Part shown: piece after piece, positions 1-4,298 of the stretch
Numbering within the stretch: position 1 is the first letter of the stretch
Layout: each line of letters opens with the position of its first letter
DNA from: Patescibacteria group bacterium
Lineage (GTDB): Bacteria > Patescibacteriota > Minisyncoccia > Phycocordibacterales > GWA1-40-21
Direction of reading: 5' to 3'
NCBI GenBank assembly: GCA_018971765.1
Contig: JAGXAA010000061.1
Location: 1 to 5,187 of the forward strand
DNA: 5,187 bases
Made by a program: the position numbers and the translations under genes
Notes under the pieces: model-generated
Database searches by the model: none
What the model was told of the DNA's origin: nothing
What the model saw: only the letters and a program-made list of their open reading frames with translations

Positions 1-502
1 CAAGTTTTTCTTTATCTTTTAAAAAATCTAAATAAATAAATTTAAGTACGGCATGAGTTATAATATGATTTCTTGTTAATTCATTTTCATCAGGAAACAT
101 TTCAAGGAAAATTTTACCAGCAATAACATTTTGAACATTATCAGAGAAAAGCCTATGGATTAATTCATGAATCAAGGATTCAATAAACTCATCAAGTTTA
201 AACCCACTCTTTATCACGACGGGGTTGCTGAATTGGCGATCGTTGCCGCTGACTATGTGCACATCAATTATGTTTTGACTGAAATTCAAATCTAACAGTT
301 CGCAAATACCTTCAAGAATTTTCTTCTCATATTTAACCCACTCTTTTTTATATTTTTTCACTCTATCTTTAACCTCGGCTTCTGTCGGTTCCACCCAGTC
401 TTTCCATTTTGGGTTGGATTTTATGTATGTCTTGAAAATAGGGTCTAAAAATTTGTTGTATTTTATTCTTATTTTCGGCAATTCCATATCTAAAATATAC
501 AT
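1..502 (-). CDS. HEXXH-motif putative zinc metallopeptidase, 5' part (runs off left edge)
   Basis: Reading the minus strand, an uninterrupted frame runs from ATG at 502 (or ATG at 487, five codons later) through the left edge, so the C-terminus is missing. About 162 residues are visible from the second ATG. The N-terminal half is basic and rich in Lys/Trp/Tyr (begins MELPKIRIKYNKFLDP). Residues 105-111 read LIHELIH, which contains HELIH, the HEXXH signature in which two His bind zinc and Glu is the catalytic base. A later His-containing stretch (RNHIITHAVLKFIY) could supply a further ligand, but this is a guess. No signal peptide or membrane segment is visible, so it is probably cytoplasmic. 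The frame is closed by TAA just upstream of 502. No Shine-Dalgarno lies at normal distance from either ATG; a GGAGG at 533-529 is 26 nt from ATG 502. It is transcribed divergently from the small ORF at 574. I do not recognise the specific family; the substrate is unknown. Confidence 0.75.
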   Translation of the reverse strand, partial: MYILDMELPKIRIKYNKFLDPIFKTYIKSNPKWKDWVEPTEAEVKDRVKKYKKEWVKYEKKILEGICELLDLNFSQNIIDVHIVSGNDRQFSNPVVIKSGFKLDEFIESLIHELIHRLFSDNVQNVIAGKIFLEMFPDENELTRNHIITHAVLKFIYLDFLKDKEKL

Positions 503-525
503 TTATATGCGGATACAAGCAACAT
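490..525 (-). CDS. possible 11-codon upstream ORF ahead of the HEXXH gene
   Basis: On the minus strand a GGAGG (533-529) precedes ATG 525 by 3 nt and an in-frame TTG at 522 by 6 nt. The frame encodes MLLVSAYKCIF and ends with TAG at 492-490, two bases before ATG 487 of the HEXXH gene. This geometry would allow translational coupling onto ATG 487 and would explain why the downstream gene lacks its own ribosome binding site. The ORF is short enough to arise by chance, so the call rests only on the Shine-Dalgarno and the spacing. Confidence 0.2.
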   Translation of the reverse strand: MLLVSAYKCIF

Positions 526-538
526 AAACCTCCAAACC

Positions 539-567
539 TTGCTTTTTGGAAAAGGATGTGATAACAT
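539..567 (+). promoter_or_regulatory. promoter-like block upstream of small ORF 1
   Basis: TTGCTT (539-544) and TAACAT (562-567) are separated by 17 bases, matching sigma70 geometry with imperfect hexamers. The interior TTTTTGGAAAAGG (543-555) and TGTGATA (557-563) are repeated almost exactly upstream of the second small ORF (3871-3883 and 3884-3890). This conservation is the main support. The ATG at 574 starts only 6 bases after the -10-like hexamer, and no Shine-Dalgarno is present, so the transcript would be leaderless or nearly so. Confidence 0.45.
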
Positions 568-573
568 TCAAAT

Positions 574-690
574 ATGAAACGAGAAGTAATTTTGCAACAG
601 TTGCAACAGCTTATTGAGACGCGAAAAAGCGCGGATTTTTCAATCCGCGAGGTTGCGTTTCTTTGCGACGCGAAATTATTTTGTCAGTAA
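574..690 (+). CDS. small protein of 38 residues, twin of the one at 3902-4030
   Basis: ATG 574 to TAA 688-690 encodes a 38-residue protein beginning MKREVILQQLQQLIETRK and ending REVAFLCDAKLFCQ. Coding status is supported by comparison with the second copy. Both start MK-x-EVI, the diverged N-terminal parts differ by an indel of 6 nt (multiple of three), one visible change is synonymous (GTA/GTT), and the stop differs only as TAA/TAG. The last 22 residues are identical. The N-terminus is Gln/Leu-rich and could form a helix; two Cys lie in the C-terminal segment. No Shine-Dalgarno is seen and the -10-like hexamer ends 6 nt before ATG, consistent with leaderless translation. I recognise no family. 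Alternatives are a leader peptide of an attenuator (the terminator stem begins at the base after the stop) or a by-product of a conserved RNA structure. Confidence 0.5.
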   Translation: MKREVILQQLQQLIETRKSADFSIREVAFLCDAKLFCQ

Positions 691-720
691 AATACGCCAT
701 TTAAAGATGGCGTATTTTTT
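691..720 (+). terminator. intrinsic terminator after small ORF 1
   Basis: Perfect 10-bp stem AATACGCCAT / ATGGCGTATT with a 6-nt loop (TTAAAG), followed by TTTT. It begins immediately after the TAA stop of the small ORF. An identical terminator occurs at 4031-4060. Confidence 0.9.
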
Positions 721-728
721 AAAGTTTT

Positions 729-776
729 TATTAAAACCGCGCAAAAAGATTATGGATATCGCGCGTATCCGCGAAT
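729..776 (+). repeat. possible degenerate third copy of the repeat core
   Basis: The stretch after terminator 1 shares ordered blocks with the repeat core: a CGCG-AAAAAG-like start, then GGAT, then ATCCGCGA, then a T-rich end. It retains a hairpin, GGATA-TCGCGCG-TATCC, at the place where the intact copies have CGCGGATT-TTTC-AATCCGCG. A short frame here reads MDIARIREL, weakly like the SIREVAFL part of the small proteins. The similarity is patchy and may be coincidental. Confidence 0.25.
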
Positions 777-798
777 TATTTTTAAAAAATCAAAAAAA

Positions 799-826
799 TT
801 GACAAATAAAATAATACGGGTAGTAT
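799..826 (+). promoter_or_regulatory. sigma70-like promoter for tyrS and the cassette
   Basis: Perfect -35 TTGACA (799-804), a 16-base spacer, and -10 TAGTAT (821-826). Transcription would start near 833, giving a leader of roughly 95 nt before tyrS. The leader holds a small CTCAA/TTGAG hairpin (854-869). I see no T-box antiterminator sequence. This is the best promoter in the window. Confidence 0.65.
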
Positions 827-914
827 CTTAAGTAGAAGTGTGTCCTTTGAAAACTCAAAAAAGATTGAGACTAGGGGCATATGTTCTGCATCATTATAAA
901 CCATTATTTTGACT

Positions 915-921
915 AAAGGAG
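915..921 (+). promoter_or_regulatory. ribosome binding site deciding the tyrS start
   Basis: AAAGGAG lies 8 nt upstream of ATG 930. An in-frame TTG at 909 precedes this Shine-Dalgarno, so ATG 930 is the supported start. Confidence 0.85.
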
Positions 922-929
922 ATCTTGTT

Positions 930-2129
930 ATGAACAAGGTAAAAATAATTGAGGATATTTCAAGGACAACTGAAGAGTTTTTTTCCTTGGAAGAGCTAAA
1001 AAAACTGTTGAATTCAGGGAGGCAGCTTTGTATCAAGTACGGAGTGGATGTTACCGCCCCCACGCTCCACATTGGTCACGCTGTCAATCTTTGGGTGATG
1101 AGAAAATTCCAAGATTTGGGTCATAAGGTTGTATTTCTGATAGGGGACTTTACGACCCAAATCGGCGATCCGACAGGGAAAAATAAAACTAGACCGATAA
1201 TACCAAGAGAAGAAATAGAGAAGAATACTTTAGAATTTATTGAGCAGGCTAAAATGGTATTGCGGTTTGACGACCCTAATCTTCTTGATATCCGCAAAAA
1301 TTCAGAGTGGTTTGACAAATTACTCACATCTGATTTTTTACGATTAATGTCAATGATTACCCACGCTCGCCTTATTTCTCGGGATATGTTTCAAAAGAGA
1401 ATAGAGAACGAAATGGATATTTATGGACATGAATTGATATACCCTATTCTGCAGGGTTATGATTCGGTTATTCTTAAGTCCGATCTCACCATAATAGGAT
1501 CAGATCAGCTTTTCAATGAAATGCTCGGTCGTTTCTATCAAGAAAGGTTTGGGCAGAACCCCCAAGTGATAATAACAACAAAAATTACACATGGAATTGA
1601 TGGGAAAGAAAAACAGAGCAAGAGTTTGGGAAACTACATCGGTTTGGCTCATTCTCCAAGTGAAAAATTTGGTCGAGTTATGAGCATTCCCGACAATCTC
1701 ATTGTGGAATATTTCAAGATTTACACAGAAGTTCCGATGGAAGATATTTCCAATATTGAGAAATTGGTTCTAACAAACCCAATGTCTCAAAAAAAACTTC
1801 TCGCTTTTAAAATAGTTGAGAGGTATCACGGCAAAGAAACGGCAAAAGATGAACAAGAATGGTTTGAAAAAACTTTTTCTGAGCGGATAATCCCATCTGA
1901 TATTGAAGAGATTGAAGTTGAATCCACTGCGGATGTTTTTATTTCAGTTCATAAGTACTTTGGATTGAAAAAATCCAAAAGTGAGGTAAGGCGTTTGTTT
2001 GCGCAAGGGTCTGTTTCGCTGAACCAAGAAAAGATAATTGACACCAACCAGTTTGTTAAAGATGGAGATGTTTTAAAGGTAGGCAAGCGCGTGTGGTTTC
2101 GAGTGAGGTTTAAGGATGGCTCTGATTGA
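930..2129 (+). CDS. tyrS: tyrosyl-tRNA synthetase (TyrZ-like class I)
   Basis: A 399-residue protein, near the usual length for bacterial TyrRS. It activates tyrosine with ATP and transfers it to tRNA-Tyr in the cytoplasm. Class I signatures are clear: HIGH at residues 47-50 within TAPTLHIGHAVNLW; the conserved GDFTTQIGDPTGKNKTRP block at 72-89; the tyrosine-pocket pattern Y171-x3-Q175-x2-D178 (YPILQGYD); GSDQLFN at 190-196; and the KMSKS loop as KQSKS at 228-232. The C-terminal ~60 residues (about 338-395, with KSEVRRLFAQGSVSLN) form an S4-type RNA-binding domain. The IGDFTxxIGDPTGKN block places it nearer the TyrZ branch than the TyrS branch. Met replaced by Gln in KMSKS is a mild variation; both Lys are kept. 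It is first in the cassette and 64 nt ahead of the peptide gene. It could be the housekeeping gene or a second copy attached to the peptide pathway; one window cannot tell. Confidence 0.93.
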   Translation: MNKVKIIEDISRTTEEFFSLEELKKLLNSGRQLCIKYGVDVTAPTLHIGHAVNLWVMRKFQDLGHKVVFLIGDFTTQIGDPTGKNKTRPIIPREEIEKNTLEFIEQAKMVLRFDDPNLLDIRKNSEWFDKLLTSDFLRLMSMITHARLISRDMFQKRIENEMDIYGHELIYPILQGYDSVILKSDLTIIGSDQLFNEMLGRFYQERFGQNPQVIITTKITHGIDGKEKQSKSLGNYIGLAHSPSEKFGRVMSIPDNLIVEYFKIYTEVPMEDISNIEKLVLTNPMSQKKLLAFKIVERYHGKETAKDEQEWFEKTFSERIIPSDIEEIEVESTADVFISVHKYFGLKKSKSEVRRLFAQGSVSLNQEKIIDTNQFVKDGDVLKVGKRVWFRVRFKDGSD

Positions 2130-2159
2130 CAAAGATAAAATCTCAATATTGTGTCAGTC

Positions 2160-2165
2160 TATAAT
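2160..2165 (+). promoter_or_regulatory. possible -10 box upstream of the peptide gene
   Basis: A perfect TATAAT sits 28 nt upstream of the peptide ATG, but no good -35 lies at 16-18 nt. A TTGACA at 2126-2131, overlapping the tyrS stop, is 28 nt away, which is too far. A weak internal promoter that raises precursor expression is possible. Confidence 0.25.
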
Positions 2166-2180
2166 TCCGATTTCAAAAGA

Positions 2181-2188
2181 AAGGAGGT
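2181..2188 (+). promoter_or_regulatory. strong ribosome binding site of the peptide gene
   Basis: AAGGAGGT, a near-perfect anti-16S match, lies 5 nt upstream of ATG 2194. It is the strongest Shine-Dalgarno in the window, in keeping with a highly translated precursor peptide. Confidence 0.85.
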
Positions 2189-2193
2189 AAAAA

Positions 2194-2403
2194 ATGAAAA
2201 AGTCAATTACAAGTTTGGCAGATTACGCTATGAATAATCCGGCAATTCTGAAAGAAATTGTTGCAAATCCAGACAAGGTCGCTTCTAAGTTTAATCTAAA
2301 CGCCATTGATGCAAAATCGCTCAGGAATAATGATTTTGGAATTCCTACAGAAGCAAACAGATCTCTGCGCGCTTCAAAACATGACGATGCGTATCTGTCG
2401 TAG
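2194..2403 (+). CDS. putative RiPP precursor peptide (69 residues)
   Basis: The frame encodes 69 residues starting MKKSITSLADYAMNN and ending ASKHDDAYLS. Residues ~8-35, including LADYAMNNPAILKEIVANPD and SKFNL, have the rhythm of leader peptides in the Nif11/nitrile-hydratase-like and Os1348/Franean1_4349 groups: a short helix, then a 'L-x(3-5)-NP-x(4-6)-F-x-L' region. This is resemblance by eye, not a profile match. The likely core is the tail after about residue 45 (from NNDFGIPTEANRS on). It has no Cys, so thioether (sactipeptide/ranthipeptide) chemistry on Cys is excluded. Candidate residues include Tyr67 near the C-terminus, Asp, Asn, His and Arg. It is followed by a hairpin terminator and then a SPASM radical SAM gene, the typical precursor-enzyme order. 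It could instead be a small regulatory or structural protein. Confidence 0.65.
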   Translation: MKKSITSLADYAMNNPAILKEIVANPDKVASKFNLNAIDAKSLRNNDFGIPTEANRSLRASKHDDAYLS

Positions 2404-2430
2404 AGAGTAAAATGATTCTTGTCTAATTTT

Positions 2431-2472
2431 GTCCCCCCGAGGTAAAACATTTACCAAAGGGGGACTTATTTT
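2431..2472 (+). terminator. hairpin terminator/attenuator between peptide and radical SAM gene
   Basis: Outer stem GTCCCCC (2431-2437) pairs with GGGGGAC (2459-2465), and an inner stem GGTAAA/TTTACC (2441-2453) closes on ACA. The following TTATTTTA is a broken U-run. The stem is strong and the tail imperfect, so partial read-through into the radical SAM gene is plausible. That would give more precursor mRNA than enzyme mRNA. Confidence 0.7.
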
Positions 2473-2501
2473 ACTTCACCGGCGCGTTAAAATTTAAAAT
2501 C

Positions 2502-2508
2502 AGGAGGT
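2502..2508 (+). promoter_or_regulatory. ribosome binding site of the radical SAM gene
   Basis: AGGAGGT lies 4 nt upstream of ATG 2513, supporting that start. Confidence 0.8.
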
Positions 2509-2512
2509 TTAA

Positions 2513-3784
2513 ATGAAAAAACAATTGGAGTATGCGGATAAACGCCCAACATCATTTTTGGACATTATCGCCACTAGAGCTAAAGGATCAGGCCAATATT
2601 ATTGGTCGCGGCTTGCTTATCAAGTTACTTTTATCGTAACTCAAGTATGCAATATGCGTTGTGTATACTGTTACGACAAATCAAGAGTTGAGAAAGGGCG
2701 AGTTAAGAAAGAGCTAAGTTCTGAAGAGATAGTAAAAATCATTAAAGACATTCGCTCGTTTGGAATTAAGCAGATTATGATAACCGGAGGCGAAGCGCTT
2801 TTGAAAACGGGCATTGAGAATATTCTCAATGCTTGCAAAGGCGCCACTCTTTATCTTTGCACTAATGGCGTTTATCTGGAAAACTATTTTTCTGTTTTGT
2901 CAGGAATTGGTTTTGAGAAGTTACATATTCATTCCAGTTTAGACGGAATGGATTCTCATGTGAGGTATGCCAAAAACGGAACGACCGCGAAGCAACTTCT
3001 TAACATAATGAAAAAGGCGAAAGATCGTATACAGAATGTTCACATCGGACTCAACACGGTAATAAATCATGATAATATACGCGAGTTTGGAGATATGTAC
3101 GATTCAATCTTTGGAGCGGGAGTCGATAAGTGGACAATAAGCATGCCATATATAGTTTCAGAAGTGGTGCGCAACAAACACCCATTTCCAGAGTTTGAGG
3201 ATCTAGCCAAAGCGGTTGCGTTGCTTTTAGAAAAACATTTTGATCTTGGAGAGCCGATTCGGTTAAGTGTCGGGGGTTTTTATAAATATGAAATGTTTGA
3301 TATAAAAACTATACCGCCGAAAAGACAAAACGAACATCCATGTATGCCAAACTGCAATGGCGCAAGAGGCATAATAATAGATTCATTTGGGAATGTTTTA
3401 GATTGCCTTCTCGATAATCCGAAAGAAAAATCATTGCTAAAAAAATTTCAAGATGGATCTTTTGTGGATTTAACACAGCGCGTTAAAGATCGTCCCTTTT
3501 ACAAGATGAGATTAGAAGATGTAAAACCGTGTCTTGATTGCAGATATCTGAAACTTTGCGGAAGCGGGTGCCGTTATAATTCCAAGGTTCTTTTTGGCGA
3601 TTATTTCAATCCCGACCCGATAAGATGCTCTTGCTATCCGATGATGGAGAAATATATTCTTCCTGTTTTAACGGATGATCGGCGAAAGAAGATTCAGTCT
3701 TACTTTAATCACAAAGGCAAAATGCCGCCATATTCTTTTAAAGGTGTCATAGATATGCTTGATAAAACAGAGGATGTAAAGTGA
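2513..3784 (+). CDS. radical SAM/SPASM peptide-modifying enzyme
   Basis: A 423-residue protein. Members of this family cleave S-adenosylmethionine reductively and use the 5'-deoxyadenosyl radical to modify peptides or proteins; they need anaerobic, cytoplasmic conditions. The radical SAM cluster motif CX3CX2C is C46-NMR-C50-VY-C53, followed by the SAM-binding GGE motif at 92-94 (ITGGEALL). The C-terminal SPASM domain is intact: C277, C281, G293-x4-C298, then C340-x2-C343-x5-C349-x3-C353 and C372/C374. This matches the CX9-15GX4C-gap-CX2CX5CX3C-gap-C pattern that holds two auxiliary [4Fe-4S] clusters, as in PqqE, MftC and AnSME. The N-terminal ~35 residues do not clearly show a RiPP recognition element, and no separate RRE gene is visible. 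It follows the 69-residue peptide and is closed by a strong terminator at 3794. Its most likely substrate is that peptide (inference). The bond formed cannot be predicted, but the absence of Cys in the peptide argues for C-C, C-O or C-N chemistry or a decarboxylation/epimerisation. Confidence 0.92.
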   Translation: MKKQLEYADKRPTSFLDIIATRAKGSGQYYWSRLAYQVTFIVTQVCNMRCVYCYDKSRVEKGRVKKELSSEEIVKIIKDIRSFGIKQIMITGGEALLKTGIENILNACKGATLYLCTNGVYLENYFSVLSGIGFEKLHIHSSLDGMDSHVRYAKNGTTAKQLLNIMKKAKDRIQNVHIGLNTVINHDNIREFGDMYDSIFGAGVDKWTISMPYIVSEVVRNKHPFPEFEDLAKAVALLLEKHFDLGEPIRLSVGGFYKYEMFDIKTIPPKRQNEHPCMPNCNGARGIIIDSFGNVLDCLLDNPKEKSLLKKFQDGSFVDLTQRVKDRPFYKMRLEDVKPCLDCRYLKLCGSGCRYNSKVLFGDYFNPDPIRCSCYPMMEKYILPVLTDDRRKKIQSYFNHKGKMPPYSFKGVIDMLDKTEDVK

Positions 3785-3793
3785 GTATGGATA

Positions 3794-3834
3794 AAAGACT
3801 AGTTGCGAAAGTTGCAACTAGTCTTTATTTTTAA
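3794..3834 (+). terminator. strong intrinsic terminator closing the cassette
   Basis: Perfect 13-bp stem AAAGACTAGTTGC / GCAACTAGTCTTT with a 7-nt loop, followed by ATTTTTAA, starting 9 nt after the radical SAM stop. The A-run and T-run flanks make it possibly active from either side. Confidence 0.93.
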
Positions 3835-3866
3835 CCATAACCCACCCAAACCAATAACTCGGAATT

Positions 3867-3894
3867 TTGATTTTTGGAAAAGGTGTGATAGTGT
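3867..3894 (+). promoter_or_regulatory. promoter-like block upstream of small ORF 2
   Basis: TTGATT (3867-3872), 16 bases, then TAGTGT (3889-3894). The shared block TTTTTGGAAAAGG + TGTGATA matches the one upstream of small ORF 1 apart from one base missing between the halves. ATG 3902 is 7 nt after the -10-like hexamer, again suggesting leaderless initiation. Confidence 0.4.
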
Positions 3895-4060
3895 TTGGGG
3901 TATGAAAGGTGCAAGAGGTATGAAAAACGAAGTTATTTTCCGACAGTTTGTTGAAGAGGCGCGAAAAAGCGCGGATTTTTCAATCCGCGAGGTTGCGTTT
4001 CTTTGCGACGCGAAATTATTTTGTCAGTAGAATACGCCATTTAAAGATGGCGTATTTTTT
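3871..4060 (+). repeat. direct repeat element, copy 2
   Basis: Same orientation and order as copy 1: promoter-like block, small ORF, hairpin and terminator. Positions 3960-4060 differ from 620-720 at one base. The 5' half is diverged. It lies just downstream of the cassette terminator and just upstream of the truncated idi gene. Confidence 0.9.
3902..4030 (+). CDS. small protein of 36-42 residues, twin of the one at 574-690
   Basis: ATG 3902 gives 42 residues (MKGARGMKNEVI...); the in-frame ATG 3920 gives 36 residues and aligns exactly with the start of copy 1. The C-terminal 22 residues, ending REVAFLCDAKLFCQ, are identical to those of copy 1. The diverged N-terminus keeps MK-x-EVI and then becomes acidic (QFVEEARK). 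ATG 3902 sits where leaderless initiation from the promoter-like block would fall, while ATG 3920 has only a poorly spaced AGAGG, so the start is uncertain. The frame is open further upstream to a TTG at 3803, but that crosses the terminator and is not credible. The function is not recognised. The terminator begins at the base after TAG. Confidence 0.5.
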   Translation: MKGARGMKNEVIFRQFVEEARKSADFSIREVAFLCDAKLFCQ

Positions 4061-4061
4061 T
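4031..4061 (+). terminator. intrinsic terminator after small ORF 2
   Basis: Same 10-bp stem (AATACGCCAT/ATGGCGTATT) and 6-nt loop as at 691-720, followed by TTTTT. It starts directly after the TAG stop. Confidence 0.9.
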
Positions 4062-4088
4062 AATTAAACGGTAAATTACAGATTACAA

Positions 4089-4298
4089 ATGGATGAATTA
4101 ATATTGATTGATAAAAATGATCAAGGGATTGGATATATGGGGAAAGAAGACTGTCATTTAGGCAATGGCGTATTGCATAGAGCTTTTTCCTTTTTTATTT
4201 TCAATGATAATAATGAGTTATTAATTCAACGACGAAGCGCTATTCAAAGAATGCGGATTATTTTTTTCAGATTACACGGTAATCTGAAAAGTTTATGA
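4089..4298 (+). pseudogene. idi: truncated isopentenyl-diphosphate delta-isomerase (type 1, Nudix fold)
   Basis: The first ~55 residues match the start of type 1 IPP isomerase: MDELILIDKNDQGIGYM, then CHLGNGVLHRAFSFF with the metal-ligand-like H23 and H30, then NNELLIQRRSAIQRM. In intact enzymes the next segment is a W-P-x-x-W-(S/T)-N-x-x-C-x-H-P block carrying the catalytic Cys, followed by the Nudix-like core with the catalytic Glu. Here the sequence becomes unrelated (RIIFFRLHG...) and stops at 69 residues, against roughly 170-180 in the family. The +1 frame reads GLFFSDYT, faintly like the missing block, but stops seven codons later, and the third frame also stops, so a single frameshift does not restore the gene. 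It lacks catalytic residues and should be inactive as isomerase. The break coincides with a perfect palindrome. There is no Shine-Dalgarno. Its TGA overlaps the next gene's ATG (ATGA). Confidence 0.8.
4264..4290. repeat. perfect palindrome at the idi break point
   Basis: TTTTCAGATTA (4264-4274) and TAATCTGAAAA (4280-4290) form an 11-bp stem with a CACGG loop. There is no T-run after the stem on the plus strand and none after it on the minus strand, so it is a poor terminator. It ends 4 nt before the downstream ATG, where it could hinder or expose the start, and it lies exactly where idi similarity ends. Confidence 0.7.

Larger units (their letters stand above)
543..720 (+). repeat. direct repeat element, copy 1 (small ORF plus terminator)
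   Basis: Aligns with 3871-4060 in the same orientation. Positions 620-720 match 3960-4060 with a single difference (690 A versus 4030 G, turning stop TAA into TAG). The 5' portion is diverged but keeps the promoter-like block and an ATG-initiated frame. The identical part contains a strong hairpin, CGCGGATT-TTTC-AATCCGCG (about 630-649), and the terminator at 691-720. The two copies bracket the tyrS-peptide-radical SAM cassette, with a start-to-start distance of about 3.3 kb. Confidence 0.9.

Noticed and set aside
909..929. TTG start extending TyrRS by 7 residues
   Set aside because: The Shine-Dalgarno at 915-921 lies inside this extension and is correctly spaced for ATG 930.
833..929. T-box riboswitch in the tyrS leader
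   Set aside because: The leader is under 100 nt, has only a small hairpin, and shows no T-box antiterminator sequence or terminator before the gene.
782..1072. Minus-strand open frame
   Set aside because: Lies antisense to the promoter and start of tyrS, with no family resemblance; a shadow.
3803..3901. N-terminal extension of small ORF 2 from TTG 3803
   Set aside because: It begins inside the cassette terminator and has no counterpart in copy 1; the conserved part starts at 3902 or 3920.
543..4060. Repeats as insertion sequence ends or a CRISPR array
   Set aside because: They are two long direct repeats with ORFs and terminators; there is no transposase, no terminal inverted repeats and no regular short spacing.
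4264..4290. Palindrome as an intrinsic terminator
   Set aside because: The T-run precedes the stem on the plus strand, and the stem is followed by A-rich sequence on the minus strand, so no U-tract follows the hairpin either way.
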